Part shown: positions 45,101 to 64,000 of the stretch, one piece after another
How positions within the stretch are numbered: the stretch's first letter is position 1
Layout of the letters: every line of letters begins with the position of its first letter
Source of the DNA: Effrenium voratum
Lineage: Eukaryota > Sar > Dinophyceae > Suessiales > Symbiodiniaceae
NCBI GenBank assembly: GCA_963377175.1
Contig: CAUJNA010001846.1
Location: 783,501-847,500, forward strand
Length of the DNA stretch: 64,000 bases
Direction of reading: 5' to 3'
Translations under genes and position numbers: made by a program
Notes under the pieces: model-generated
The model's database searches: none
What the model saw: only the letters and a program-made list of their open reading frames with translations
Told to the model about the DNA's origin: nothing

Positions 45101-46945
45101 TCCACCAGGCTCTCCAAGTAGGCCCGCTCTTCCTCAGGCACCTCCTTCGCCTGCGGCATCTGGCGGAATCCGTGGAAACGAGCACTGAAGGAAGCCTAAA
45201 TACCCACTTCCCGAGTAGACTGGCCAGAAGTCCGAAGTTGTTGTGTACCAAAATGGTCTTCAAGTCCAGGAACTCAGGAAGCGAGTACATGCGGATGGTC
45301 AAGCAATGGTGGTTAAAATTTTACAGACAAAATTGGCGCCGTCGTGTTCAGTCTGCCCTTCTTGGAGTAGCCTTTTTCAGCACGAAAGGAAACCAACCGC
45401 CTAAAAGGGTTCAACCCCCAAAAGAGGCAAACCCAACGAACCCCAGACATGGTAAAGTTGGGCGAGCCACCACATCTCTTGCATATCCCACATACCCCCA
45501 GCAATTTCGCGAGGTGAGCCCCAGGTTTTTTGCGGAAAGTGTCGGAGGGCCCTCCCATGTCCTCCCAAACCAACAGCAGACTACCAATCATTCATCTTTT
45601 GCGTCACTTACTGCAAGAGACAATATTGACCCCATCAACCATGTCGGAGGGCGAGCTTCCGAGCCTTAGCCTCCCCTTTGTCGGCTTCGCCATCGGCCTT
45701 CTGCCGCTTGCCCCGATCCTCGGACTCCTGAAGCCGCTTGCGAGTCTCTCAACGGTCTCTCTGGGGATTGGAACCATTTGGAATGGCAAATTCCCCCCGA
45801 AGTCTGGCGTAATTTTCGGCCGGAAGCTCAGGGCGTCTTTTTTTGGGATGGAAGTGATGGAAGTCCCTAAGATTCATCGTGGCAACAGCCACTTGCGCCC
45901 ACCCTTCATACGTGTATCCTTGAAAAAAATGTTGTTGGAACCGCTGTGTTTTGGAGCCCACGCCGATCCTCCAGTTCACTATTGCTTACAACTTGTCTTG
46001 CTTGGTTGTGATTGAGCTCACACCCCCAAAAGGGATGAGAACTCAGTGTAAAGCAACCACAAAAGGGTCTCCCAAACAATGGACGCACGCCCCTTTGGGT
46101 TTGCCTTTCTCAGGAGAGGGACCCTGGGGAAAACCTAGGGGCAACCTAGGGGCAATCCTCTTCGCAACCTGAGCATTTTGACCTGTCTCAGTCACTTCCC
46201 GCTCCTCGGCCTCCCGTGCCCGCTTTCTCGAGGCCGGCTTCTCCTTCGCCTTGGGCTTCGCCTTCAGGACTTTCGAACAATGAACTCTCATTTTCATCGG
46301 GAACCCTGTTGAATTTCGCCTTTTGTTAAGCATTCAAAATACAAGGACGCCATGGCGTCACATGTCGAACCTGCGAATGGCCACCCGCCTCCTTGGCAGA
46401 AGCCTTTGACGAAACCGGCTTCACCGTCGCCAAGTCTTCAATGGGCCTTGCTGCCTTCGCCTTGGCCTCAAGCAAAGGCGTCAACCCTACGGAACCCTAT
46501 CAATTCTAACAGGAACATCTGGAGGACACGTCTAACCACCCCAAACGGGTAGTATCTCATGTAGCAAAAAAAAAAAGAGAAAACTTTGTCGCCTACGTGC
46601 ATGTGCTCTGTTTGCTTACTGTGATATGTGCTCGTTCTATCACTTCCCTGTCCCACAACCGGTCCCCTAAAACAACACACCCATGTGAATCTTCAGTGAG
46701 TCGAAGGTCCCAAGAAAGGCTCCCGGATCTAAGCACCTTTGTGTGGGAGCCCTCCAGCTGAAAAGTATAGCGTAGGCAATGAAATGAGCCCTCCCCCCAA
46801 AAAGGACTCCGCTGGAACCTAAGGAGCCAGAAAAGCGCGCGCCTTGGGGGCGCTCTTCGCCTTGGCCGCCCTGCCCCTGGAAAAGGAGGCCGCTGCCGGG
46901 GCCTCCTCCAGTGGCTCCAGTGGGGTCGGACCAGAACCAGGGTTC
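42118..46945 (-). CDS. Multi-exon gene for a Lys/Ala/Glu-rich protein
   Basis: At least nine minus-strand exons in one direction. About 46935-46830 (RGRAAKAKSAPKARAFLA). About 46475-46345 (EAKAKAARPIEDLATVKPVS). About 46320-46155 (KAKPKAKEKPASRKRAREAE). About 45975-45785 (YEGWAQVAVATMNLRDFHHF). About 45745-45635 (RKRLQESEDRGKRQKADGEA). About 45290-45200 (SLPEFLDLKTILVHNNFGLL). About 45182-45062 (RQMPQAKEVPEEERAYLESL). 44423-44276 (KKFDGSEDFVIDIDNMSAAE). 43832-43710 (ADAQKAKQKAKAELKAKQAK), ending with a GAGAG|GC donor. 42930-42771 (PAPEDVMMDASQDVPPPGEP). Terminal exon to 42118, with repeated EGA/AEV units, then DDFPNVSEDILRGDDQEELE, KFLEECRDWF and TGA. The low-complexity charged composition suggests a nuclear or chromatin-associated protein, but this is inference. 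It could be more than one gene. Confidence 0.5.
42275..42530. repeat. GCCTTCCGC / GCGACCTCC coding tandem repeats
   Basis: Nine-base units inside the terminal exon: GCGCCTTCC (about six copies) and GCGACCTCC (about seven copies). On the minus strand they encode EGA and EVA triplets, so the repeat number sets the length of an acidic spacer. Confidence 0.85.
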
Positions 46946-46999
46946 GTGCTTCGTTTCCCCCTCCTTTCCGTCATTGTTTTTGCTTCGCTTCTCTTTCTT

Positions 47000-47870
47000 T
47001 CTTTTTCCTTGAAAGGGATAGTTGAAATGCGTCTGTTTCAAGGGGCTCCAGTGGCAACACGGCCAAGGGATACGAACGGGTATGGGGCAAAACGAAACCG
47101 GGATAGACCGCTGGAATGTTGGTATGTGTTTCCATTTGCCAGGGCGACCAATTTTCGGGTTACCCAATTTTTTGCTGCACACTCAAATGAGTGCGTAACC
47201 AAAACAAGGCACCTTCTTTCTTCATGGGTGGTCAGTCGCAAATCCTGAAAGGCTTTTCACAGCGACGGGCCAAATCTCAAGATTGACCCAGTGCCAGTGC
47301 ATATTGCGACGACAAATCAAGGAAGATCGGACGCCTGTTTACATCACACTAGTTCCAAATGGCATACATCTGACTGATTGATTGAAACCCCCAATCACTG
47401 ACGGATTTGCTTGTTGTGGCGAAATGGTCATGCATGCCAGCTCATGTTGCTCGCCCTTTTTTGCCTGCGATGGTCACCTAATAGCCTCCCGCTACTTGAT
47501 TGGCTCGAATTGCACAAATGGGGAGGTAGTCAAGATTCTGGCCCATTTCATTTCGCCCACTTCATTTCGGCCTGCAAAGGTGGCACAAAACCACCCAAGA
47601 AACTGGCGTCAAACAAGCAAGACCCACACAAATGCTTGGCTTCCTTTGTTCGCAAGACCAGCCCACGTGGGAGTTGATCAAAAGGTCCTTTACATAGGAT
47701 GACCATTGGTTAGACAACCACTATTAATATGAAATCTCGTAATTCCCATTTGCGGAAAGTTACCCATCAAAACTGGACCCGAAGCCAAATGGAATGCAAA
47801 ACTGGAACCCGAAGCGAAATGGACAAGTTGATCCACCCCGTGCTTGGCTTCAAAACGCCCGCGTTAGCGC
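47000..47870. other. Non-coding stretch, no feature supported
   Basis: Random-looking short frames on both strands and no shared repeat noticed. Confidence 0.35.
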
Positions 47871-47871
47871 T

Positions 47872-47903
47872 CAGTCGCTCAGTCGCTCAGTCGCTCAGTC
47901 GCT
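47872..47903. repeat. CTCAGTCG octamer tandem repeat
   Basis: Four copies of the 8-mer. The first unit on the minus strand, CGACTGAG, contains the stop codon of the exon at 47895-48030, so the repeat begins exactly at the end of the coding region. Confidence 0.85.
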
Positions 47904-48030
47904 GGGGTCCTTCAGGGCCCAGCTGGCGGTGAGGCCCAGGTCCCGCAACGCCTGCAAGGTGGCCTCAGCCTCGTCCGGCGTGAGCATCAGCTGGCCCTTC
48001 CGGCAGCCCTCGGCTCGCTCGGCGCTCGGC
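47895..48030 (-). CDS. Terminal exon of an unknown gene
   Basis: The minus frame reads GCRKGQLMLTPDEAEATLQA then LRDLGLTASWALKDPSD, and TGA at 47895-47897. The upstream in-frame TGA just past 48030 limits the exon. The sequence looks like the end of a soluble helical protein (LTPDEAEATLQALRDLGL). Upstream exons were not found. No family can be named. Confidence 0.5.
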
Positions 48031-48254
48031 GCTCAGCGTCGCCGGCGTCGAGGCTGCGAGTTTTTGTTCAATAAATTGGGAGGGGCCCGGCAGCCATGCG
48101 ATCTGTCCGGACGGGTTGTCCCAACAAAAATGGGGGCGGGGGGCCATTGCCTGAAAAAAAGCGGCCGCGGTGGATCCATTCTCCAGTCGCTTGGCAGTCC
48201 AACCAATCAATACCTTTCCCTGCAACCGAAGCTGCCTGGTAGCTGGCCGCTGTC

Positions 48255-48475
48255 ATCTTCGGATGGCGCGCAGGGCGCGCCATTGCGGGCGTGAGGCAGC
48301 TAAGCAAAGGGTCTCTCACGAGTTCCAGGCTATTCCTGGGTGACCTTGTCAATGATAAATCCTCTGGGGCGTGTGCTTTTTGCAAGCTTCTCCAGATCGA
48401 GTAAGCTGTGGTCCGGTTCAGGCAATTGCGAGTAACGGCATGCTGCACAAAAATGACCATCAGGCAACACCATGA
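48255..48475 (+). repeat. GGCGCGCNNNGCGCGCC repeat pair (copy 1)
   Basis: Begins GGCGCGCAGGGCGCGCC and runs through CAAGCTTCTCCAGATCG...AAGCTGTGGTCCGG to CAGGCAACACCATG. A divergent copy in the same orientation is at 48965-49180, so the two lie about 710 bp apart. Confidence 0.65.
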
Positions 48476-48964
48476 AGCAGTTTCACTCGCCATGTGCTCT
48501 ACACAACATGGTGCGTTACATTGAAGTGACACGCTCAAGCAACCCGGACAAAACAAAGTTCACGACACCAAATGCTCGCGTGTCGCAGTTGCTCGTCAGC
48601 AAGCAACTCCACAAGCTCGAGAACAAGCAAGTAGGGCGGAGCGACAACGCAGCAATATTTTTGAGCAAGTGCTGTCGTGTTCATGGTTGCGATAGATAAC
48701 AGCGAGTTGCGAAACGTTCACAGAAACCAGTCAAACCGTTGTCTCTTGTCAACCCTCGGCGACTCGTATCGGCGTATCTTTTGTGAGGATACCTTAGGTT
48801 GCTGCAACATTAACCGACCAGGGGACCGCAGGTGTTTCTTGTTGTTTTTGTTTCAATTTACCAGGCTTCCATGTTGGGTACCTATGTTTGACCCACACCC
48901 ATCTCACAAGCACCTGTAATTCCATTGTCTTGGCTGTGTGTCGCTTTGTGATTTTTGTTGTCTT

Positions 48965-49180
48965 CGCATGGCGCGCAAAGCGCGCCATTTCGTCCAGCCT
49001 GCAGCTCAATTCAGAGGGCCTCTCGCTAGTTCCATGCGGCTCCTCCGTGATCTTACCATAAATGATCATCTTGTTGGGTCTGTCCGTTTGGCAGCTCCAA
49101 AGCAAGCTGTGGGCCGGCTGGGCCCAGCGAGCAATGGAATGTAGCAGCAAAATGCCGGGTCAGGCAACACCATCCATGGT
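48965..49180 (+). repeat. GGCGCGCNNNGCGCGCC repeat pair (copy 2)
   Basis: Begins GGCGCGCAAAGCGCGCC, shares the segments around AGTTCCATGC and AATGATCATC, then AAGCTGTGGGCCGG and CAGGCAACACCATCC. Identity is partial with small gaps; the shared ends are clear. Confidence 0.65.
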
Positions 49181-49189
49181 TTGTTCATC

Positions 49190-50120
49190 TGCTTAAATAC
49201 GTGGGTGCCTTTATCGTTTTAGTTGACAAGCACAAGGAAACTCCCATCGGGCCTCCATTGCCATGGTCACGGCCCAGTGCAGGTCATCACAGGACACGCG
49301 CAGCATCAGCCGGCACCTTGTGTGCGTTCTGTGCGTATCCTTGGGCTCAAACCAAAGTTGTGTCGGAGGGGAAGCTTGTGGGGGGGGGGGGGCGGGGGAG
49401 ATGAAATTGACCTTCGTGCAATCACTCATTTCACAACCATTTCGTCCGAAGGCCCTTCTTTCCAAGCCTTGGGAGCGTAGCTTACGAGATTGGGAGAAAG
49501 AGCCATTGCTGATCATGCTTTCAGAGAAGATGAAGCCATGACCAGTCCCGGCGTCCCCATGTGCTCCCCAAGCTAAGGTGGAATTCTGCCCCACTGATAT
49601 CCAGCTGCAATATGCGGAGCATTTTTTAGGGGGAGAGATAAAAGCATGTCAACAGATTCCACACGGGTTTATTACATGGGTATTTACTTTGATTCGATAC
49701 CCTTGGGTGGACATCATTTAGGCGGGGGTTGTAGGTCCACCAACCACTTTGGAGGTGGTTCCCTATCGTCTTTTTCGGAGCCACCCTTCCTTGAGGTTGT
49801 TTTCAAGGGAAAGCAAGAGGAACCACCCGTGCATGGGGTTCCGAAACCTATCTGGAGACCCATTCATATGTCTTTCTTTTGGTGTAGGCATCACCACCTT
49901 TTTGGGGCCATTTGGGGCCGTGAGCTACTTTTCGTGGACATCTCAGATTGCCCAACACGTGATCTGGTGTGCACGTATTCACTAGTACTCCAAGTCACCG
50001 CGTGATGACAGTTCGACCAACAAGACAAACATCTGGGGTGGCTATTTACGGTCCGTTTGGACCACACGTCTCATGTCGACCATTCTGTGTAAACAGACTG
50101 GGCTAGCTATAAATCAGGGT
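49190..50120. other. Non-coding stretch with dispersed repeats
   Basis: A poly-G run at 49380-49397, and the hairpin repeat copy at 49705 followed by a GGAACCACCCGTG...GGGTTCCG block at 49795-49850. No exon supported. Confidence 0.4.
49705..49760. repeat. GGACATCAT hairpin repeat (copy 3)
   Basis: GGGTGGACATCATTTAGGCG...GTCCACCAACCACTTTGGAG. Same order of conserved blocks as at 25944 and 35264. Confidence 0.75.
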
Positions 50121-50124
50121 TCCC

Positions 50125-50688
50125 CTAAACACTTTCAAACCGATCGAACAAACTAGAATCCGCGAGGAAACAGGGAATCCAAGACACCTTTTTGGGGGTG
50201 TGGCTTCCGAATGAGTCTCCAGAAAAGATTCGAGCGCAAAGTGCCAGGGAAAGATAGCGCGCAACTGAACTCCATTCTGAAATTAGCTTGAACCGTGGCA
50301 CGAACCTCTGCCTATCCCCAGGACATATTGACGGTGATATCTTGCCCGCTAGATGTGTGGAAGATTTCATATAAGAGATTTCTATGGTCACAGCGGATTC
50401 GGAGCTATCCCGATATTCGTGAAAATCAAATGTCCCGCAGGTTCTTTGAACTTGCAGGAAGCATGAGGCCAGCCTTTTTCCACTCATGGAAGTGGGCAGA
50501 GGGCTGCCCAAAAGGAAAGTAGTCCTCCAACATCCTGTCAGCTTCTCCAGAGGAGGGCGCCTGTGCATCCAGTCGCCCCCAAGTGCCAGGGAAACCCCGG
50601 TCTCAGGCTGCGGCATGACGACCAGAATCAAGTAGCATCCCAGAATGACCCTGAGACTGAAAGCGCAGCACGCAGCCCGGTGCAACAC
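50125..50688 (-). CDS. Open frame of 187 codons, doubtful
   Basis: A stop-free minus frame with moderately protein-like segments (LVVMPQPETGVSLALGGDWM; SAVTIEISYMKSSTHLAGKI). The start codon is not a clear ATG, no splice sites are evident, and the plus strand has partial frames. It could be a decayed repeat or mobile-element piece. Function unknown. Confidence 0.25.
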   Translation of the reverse strand: MLHRAACCAFSLRVILGCYLILVVMPQPETGVSLALGGDWMHRRPPLEKLTGCWRTTFLLGSPLPTSMSGKRLASCFLQVQRTCGTFDFHEYRDSSESAVTIEISYMKSSTHLAGKISPSICPGDRQRFVPRFKLISEWSSVARYLSLALCARIFSGDSFGSHTPKKVSWIPCFLADSSLFDRFESV

Positions 50689-51040
50689 CCGCTTGAACAG
50701 TTTGAACTTTTACTCTCGAGCAGCCAAGATTCGACGAAGGCAACAAACAAAAGCTTCGAAAAGGATTGAGTAGGTTCGGTGTTGACCGAGTGAGGCACGT
50801 CCCGAACCCTCGTAGAAATCCACTTGCCACCAGCCAGCCACACCGTCATGCGCCTAAAGCCTTTGAGCTACTGAGGAGCGTTAACATACTTGACTGCCAT
50901 TTGCTTAAGCCCCCTGGAAAAATCGAATTATGTCCAGTGGAGATCAATCCCCTTTAAAATCAACAAGATAAAATGCAAAATATTCTTAAGCAGATGGAAG
51001 CTGAACGTTGGCACAGCAGGCTCCTCTTCTTCGCGGTTAC

Positions 51041-51140
51041 AACCCACCGATGGCACTCTTTTTTGGGAGCTGGTCTCGCATGGTCCGCGGTCCAACTGCC
51101 GTGACGCGCTGCAGGATTTCCATTACACGAGCAGCTTTTC
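51041..51140 (-). CDS. Possible terminal exon, unknown protein
   Basis: The minus frame reads ARVMEILQRVTAVGPRTMRD then QLPKKSAIGGL and TAA near 51041. The plus strand is also open here (GTAGSSSSRLQPTDGTLFWE), so the strand is uncertain; the minus reading agrees with the direction of neighbouring genes. It lies downstream of the decarboxylase gene and might be its last exon, although the sequence shows no decarboxylase signature. Confidence 0.3.
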
Positions 51141-51717
51141 TTGATTCCCTGGCGTGGCTCAAAATTAAAGAGCTAGGGCAAACCGCAGGTGTTAGTCTTT
51201 CCATTCATAAGGATGTTGTGCTGGGCTCCATTTTTGTGAACCACTGCCATATACCTCAAACTTCCGCTCAGTGAAAACCTCTCGATCAGCGCTCCTCAGC
51301 CTGCGCACAAATTTCCGACGTTCAAAGCCAAAGTCGATGCAACTTTCCGGAGCTCACCAACTTTTCGTCTTTTCGTACCCCTCGGACCTGTAGACCTGAA
51401 AGGACCCCGGCCATGAGCACTGGCAACGGCAGCAAACCATGGATGAGACAAGAGGGTCTCACTGCCATTGGTCTTTCTGGGAACCGGGGGACTCCAAAAT
51501 AAAAGGCAAGTTCAAAGCAGCCAGCCTGGGTCGAACAAACGCTCCAAAGTGACATCCGGAAAGGCTGCGCTTCCCGGTTGCCCGGCTCGCATCTGAATCG
51601 AAAAGAATCAAGGCCAAGCAGCTAACCGTTGCGGCACAAATGCTTGCCTCTCTTGTCTCCTGTGATTTGGAGCCGCTGCAAGGGAGCCATTGCAGCCTAG
51701 TCGTGACTATTGCTCAC

Positions 51718-51862
51718 TACCGTGGATGGACGAAATCCTGCACCACTTTGAAACCATGGCTGAAACCACTGTTCCTTGGTATTTACAGGGGAATCGGGGA
51801 ATCATCAGAAACCAGGGTTTTGCGTAGGTGGTGCGAAATGAAATTCGCAACCATCCACAGTA
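51718..51862 (+). mobile_element. Short TIR element, GTGGATGG family (copy A, best ends)
   Basis: TACCGTGGATGGACGAAATC then CTGCACCACTTTGAAACCAT, and at the other end GGTGGTGCGAAATGAAATTC, GCAACCATCCACAGTA. The inverted ends pair over CYGTGGATGG/CCATCCACAG and again over TGCACCAC/GTGGTGC. Flanked by TA on both sides, 145 bp in all. Boundaries GT...CAG would allow splicing. Confidence 0.88.
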
Positions 51863-52019
51863 TTGGCGACTCTTGGCGACAAGTAGTGAACTGTTGCTGA
51901 CCACTAGCCTCACCAAGGACCGTCTTTTGGGCCATGACCTTCCGTGCCTCCTATGGATCTGAATCAGCATTGATAGATAAGCTGGAGAAGCTGACAAAGC
52001 ATGTGTGTGTGTGTGTGTG

Positions 52020-52105
52020 TTTTTGTTTATGGGACCCCCAAAATGGCAAACCAGGGGTCCTTTTGGTTTCCCTTTGAAACCACCAAAAGAGGGGTATCCT
52101 CAAAA
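52020..52105. repeat. GGTTTCCCTTTGAAACC dispersed repeat (fullest example)
   Basis: GGGACCCCCAAAATGGCAAA, then TTTTGGTTTCCCTTTGAAAC, CACCAAAAGAGGGGTATCCT and CAAAAAGAGACG. GGTTTC-CCTTT-GAAACC is an inverted repeat. Conserved left (CCCCAAAATGG) and right (GGGTATCCTCAAAAAG) flanks recur in the copies near 18960 and 34355. Confidence 0.75.
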
Positions 52106-52664
52106 AGAGACGAAAGGTGGCACTGATGCTAGGATCCAGTCGCACCCCGTCGCCTGCACGCTTGAGATAATCGTCCCAACTCGTCCACCTGAGCACACAA
52201 GGCACCACGTTGCGAACCTGTTCAGATTCAAAAGGGCTCTCAATTTGCAGAACAATAAGGATGGAAGGAAGGAAACAAGACCGCAGAAGCCAAACAAAGC
52301 AAACCTGGGAGGAGGAAAGAACATCAAACCAAGCCCGAGATCAGTTTAGGCCTGTTGCCTTCTGGGTCTCGAGAGGGCACCAAGAATACCTGGGTTTGAC
52401 ACCCAATCTTCATGGCGACTTTGTCACACGCAGAGATCGCCTTGCCGTCTTGCCCCAGAAAAACGGCCCCCAAAAAAGAACGCACCTTCCTTCCAGTTGC
52501 CTGTAGCAGAAAATTGTGCGTTGCTGATCATCACAATTTCCCCTTTCAAGCCGATTGAAAAATAAACGGGGAGAAAGAAAAGACCATGACGGCAAGGGGA
52601 AAACAAAGCACGAACCCGGGCTCCGGTCCGACCCGTTCGAAGCCCGAAGTCGGGCGACGTATAC

Positions 52665-62910
<10,246 letters not shown>

Positions 62911-62999
62911 CTGGGGCGGTGACTCGAGTGCAACAAGGACCGCATAGCCGAGAACCAGCCCAGTTTGATGTGTTTGGTTCTGGGTAGCTCTGGGTACAA

Positions 63000-63890
63000 T
63001 CATTCACCAACCTGCAACAAGAAACAGACCACCAACAAGTTGAGCCCCCGTGACAGCATGCAACATCGTCGCCAGTAGCTGGCCCATGTTGGTACATAAG
63101 ATGTCTCTTCTTGAGGCCACCCTTCTCGGAAGTGGGTTCAAAGGCAAAACCAAAGGGAAAACACCCGCTTTTGCAACGGTGTCCGTTCCCCGTGTCTTTC
63201 AGTGAAAGCGGAATGTCCACCCGGTCACCTGATCATGGGCCCGCACCCAACCAACAATCAAGAATTCCCGAAAATGGTTGGCTTCCTTTCTGCGCCCCTT
63301 CAAAAAACATCCCCAAAAAGGGCACCCACATATATGCACCAAGGGTCGCTCACGCAAGCGGGTGAGAAAACGTTCAAGCAACCAGCAAGCTCTGGGAGAT
63401 AAGATCTGGAAGAAGTCAACTTGGAAGAAGTGATTCTGGATGGGGTCCAAATGACCCTTGCACTACCAGTAGACAAAAACCAGCTGAAAAACTGTTTCGA
63501 GTTGAGGACGACTCAAACGAAATTCTTGAGCCAAGGCACTCGTAGGCCTTCACACCCTTCTGGTCCCACCTTCGCCGGCGGATCCCATAGACGTGGACCG
63601 CAAACAATTGAATATCATGATTCAAAGACTCAAAAACGTTCCATGCGTGCTTGCCAAGAGGAGCCCATTACCAAACTGGCTGAACCCTTTTCAGAATGCA
63701 GAGGCTACGAAAACTGACGAATGCCGTGAGGCACAGACAAGCTGCCTTGGATTGCTCTACCCTGTCACGGGGAAACAGGACACCACTTGTGCCGATTTCC
63801 CGAATGAACTTGTCAGGGAAAAGCAAAGTTCCATAAAGTTCCCACAAAGCAGAAATCAGCTCAAGCCATCTGGCAGTAGGAAGTGTGTGT
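63000..63890. other. Window-end region, one doubtful exon
   Basis: A minus frame at about 63605-63505 (AVHVYGIRRRRWDQKGVKAY) could be an upstream exon of the decarboxylase gene but has no clear borders. A GGTTCAAAGGCAAAACC repeat core is at about 63128-63160. Confidence 0.3.
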
Positions 63891-63892
63891 GT

Positions 63893-64000
63893 GTGTTTTG
63901 TGTTTTGTGTGCGTGTGTGTGTGTGTGTTTTGTGTTTTGTGTGCGTGTGTGTGTGTGTGTTTTGTGTTTTGTGTGCGTGTGCGTGTGCGTGTGTGTGTGT
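63893..64000. repeat. GT-rich minisatellite cut by the window end
   Basis: Three copies of a unit of about 32 bp: (GT)n TTTTGTGTTTTGTGTGCG. The last copy has GCGTGTGCGTG variants. It continues past base 64000. Confidence 0.95.

Overview
The window looks like nuclear DNA of a dinoflagellate, probably of the Suessiales/Symbiodiniaceae type. This rests on several things seen together: gene-poor, intron-rich sequence with short exons; exon ends that read AG|GC as well as AG|GT; almost every supportable gene piece lying on the minus strand (unidirectional arrangement); degenerate CCCTAAA/TTTAGGG-type tracts; and a 16-base exact match to the 3' end of the dinoflagellate trans-spliced leader (GCCATTTTGGCTCAAG) inside a retroelement. 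Species is not determinable by eye.

Layout. 0.5-0.75 kb: degenerate telomere-like tract. 9.05-17.75 kb: an 8.7 kb tyrosine-recombinase (DIRS/PAT/Ngaro-like) retroelement on the minus strand, with gag-like ORF, tyrosine recombinase and reverse transcriptase-RNase H. It is organised as two head-to-tail units, A1-gag-recombinase-B1 and A2-RT/RH-B2, that share 106-bp (A) and 181-bp (B) ends. 18.0-20.8 kb: exons of an unrecognised membrane-protein gene. 24.9-26.9 kb: isolated exons. 27.16-27.89 kb: an uninterrupted 245-codon gene of unknown function. 28.4-29.9 kb: a plus-strand, frameshifted endonuclease remnant of a LINE-like element. 30.1-32.4 kb and 33.7-34.2 kb: exons of unknown genes. 42.1-46.9 kb: a multi-exon gene for a Lys/Ala/Glu-rich protein. 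47.9 kb: terminal exon of another gene. 52.7-62.9 kb: a phosphatidylserine decarboxylase gene split into at least ten short exons, whose introns hold a 1-kb CAA/CGACAA microsatellite and other repeats. The window ends in a GT-rich minisatellite.

Between the exons lie several families of short (35-145 bp) dispersed repeats. The clearest is a family with terminal inverted repeats CYGTGGATGG...CCATCCACAG flanked by TA. Its ends would supply GT and AG splice dinucleotides, so it is a candidate introner/MITE family. Other families have GGTTTCCYTTTGAAACC cores, a GGTGGACAT hairpin, or a shared CTGCGGTCC-containing block.

Most exon borders outside the decarboxylase gene are inferred from reading frame, amino-acid composition and nearby AG/GT(GC) dinucleotides, and should be treated as provisional.
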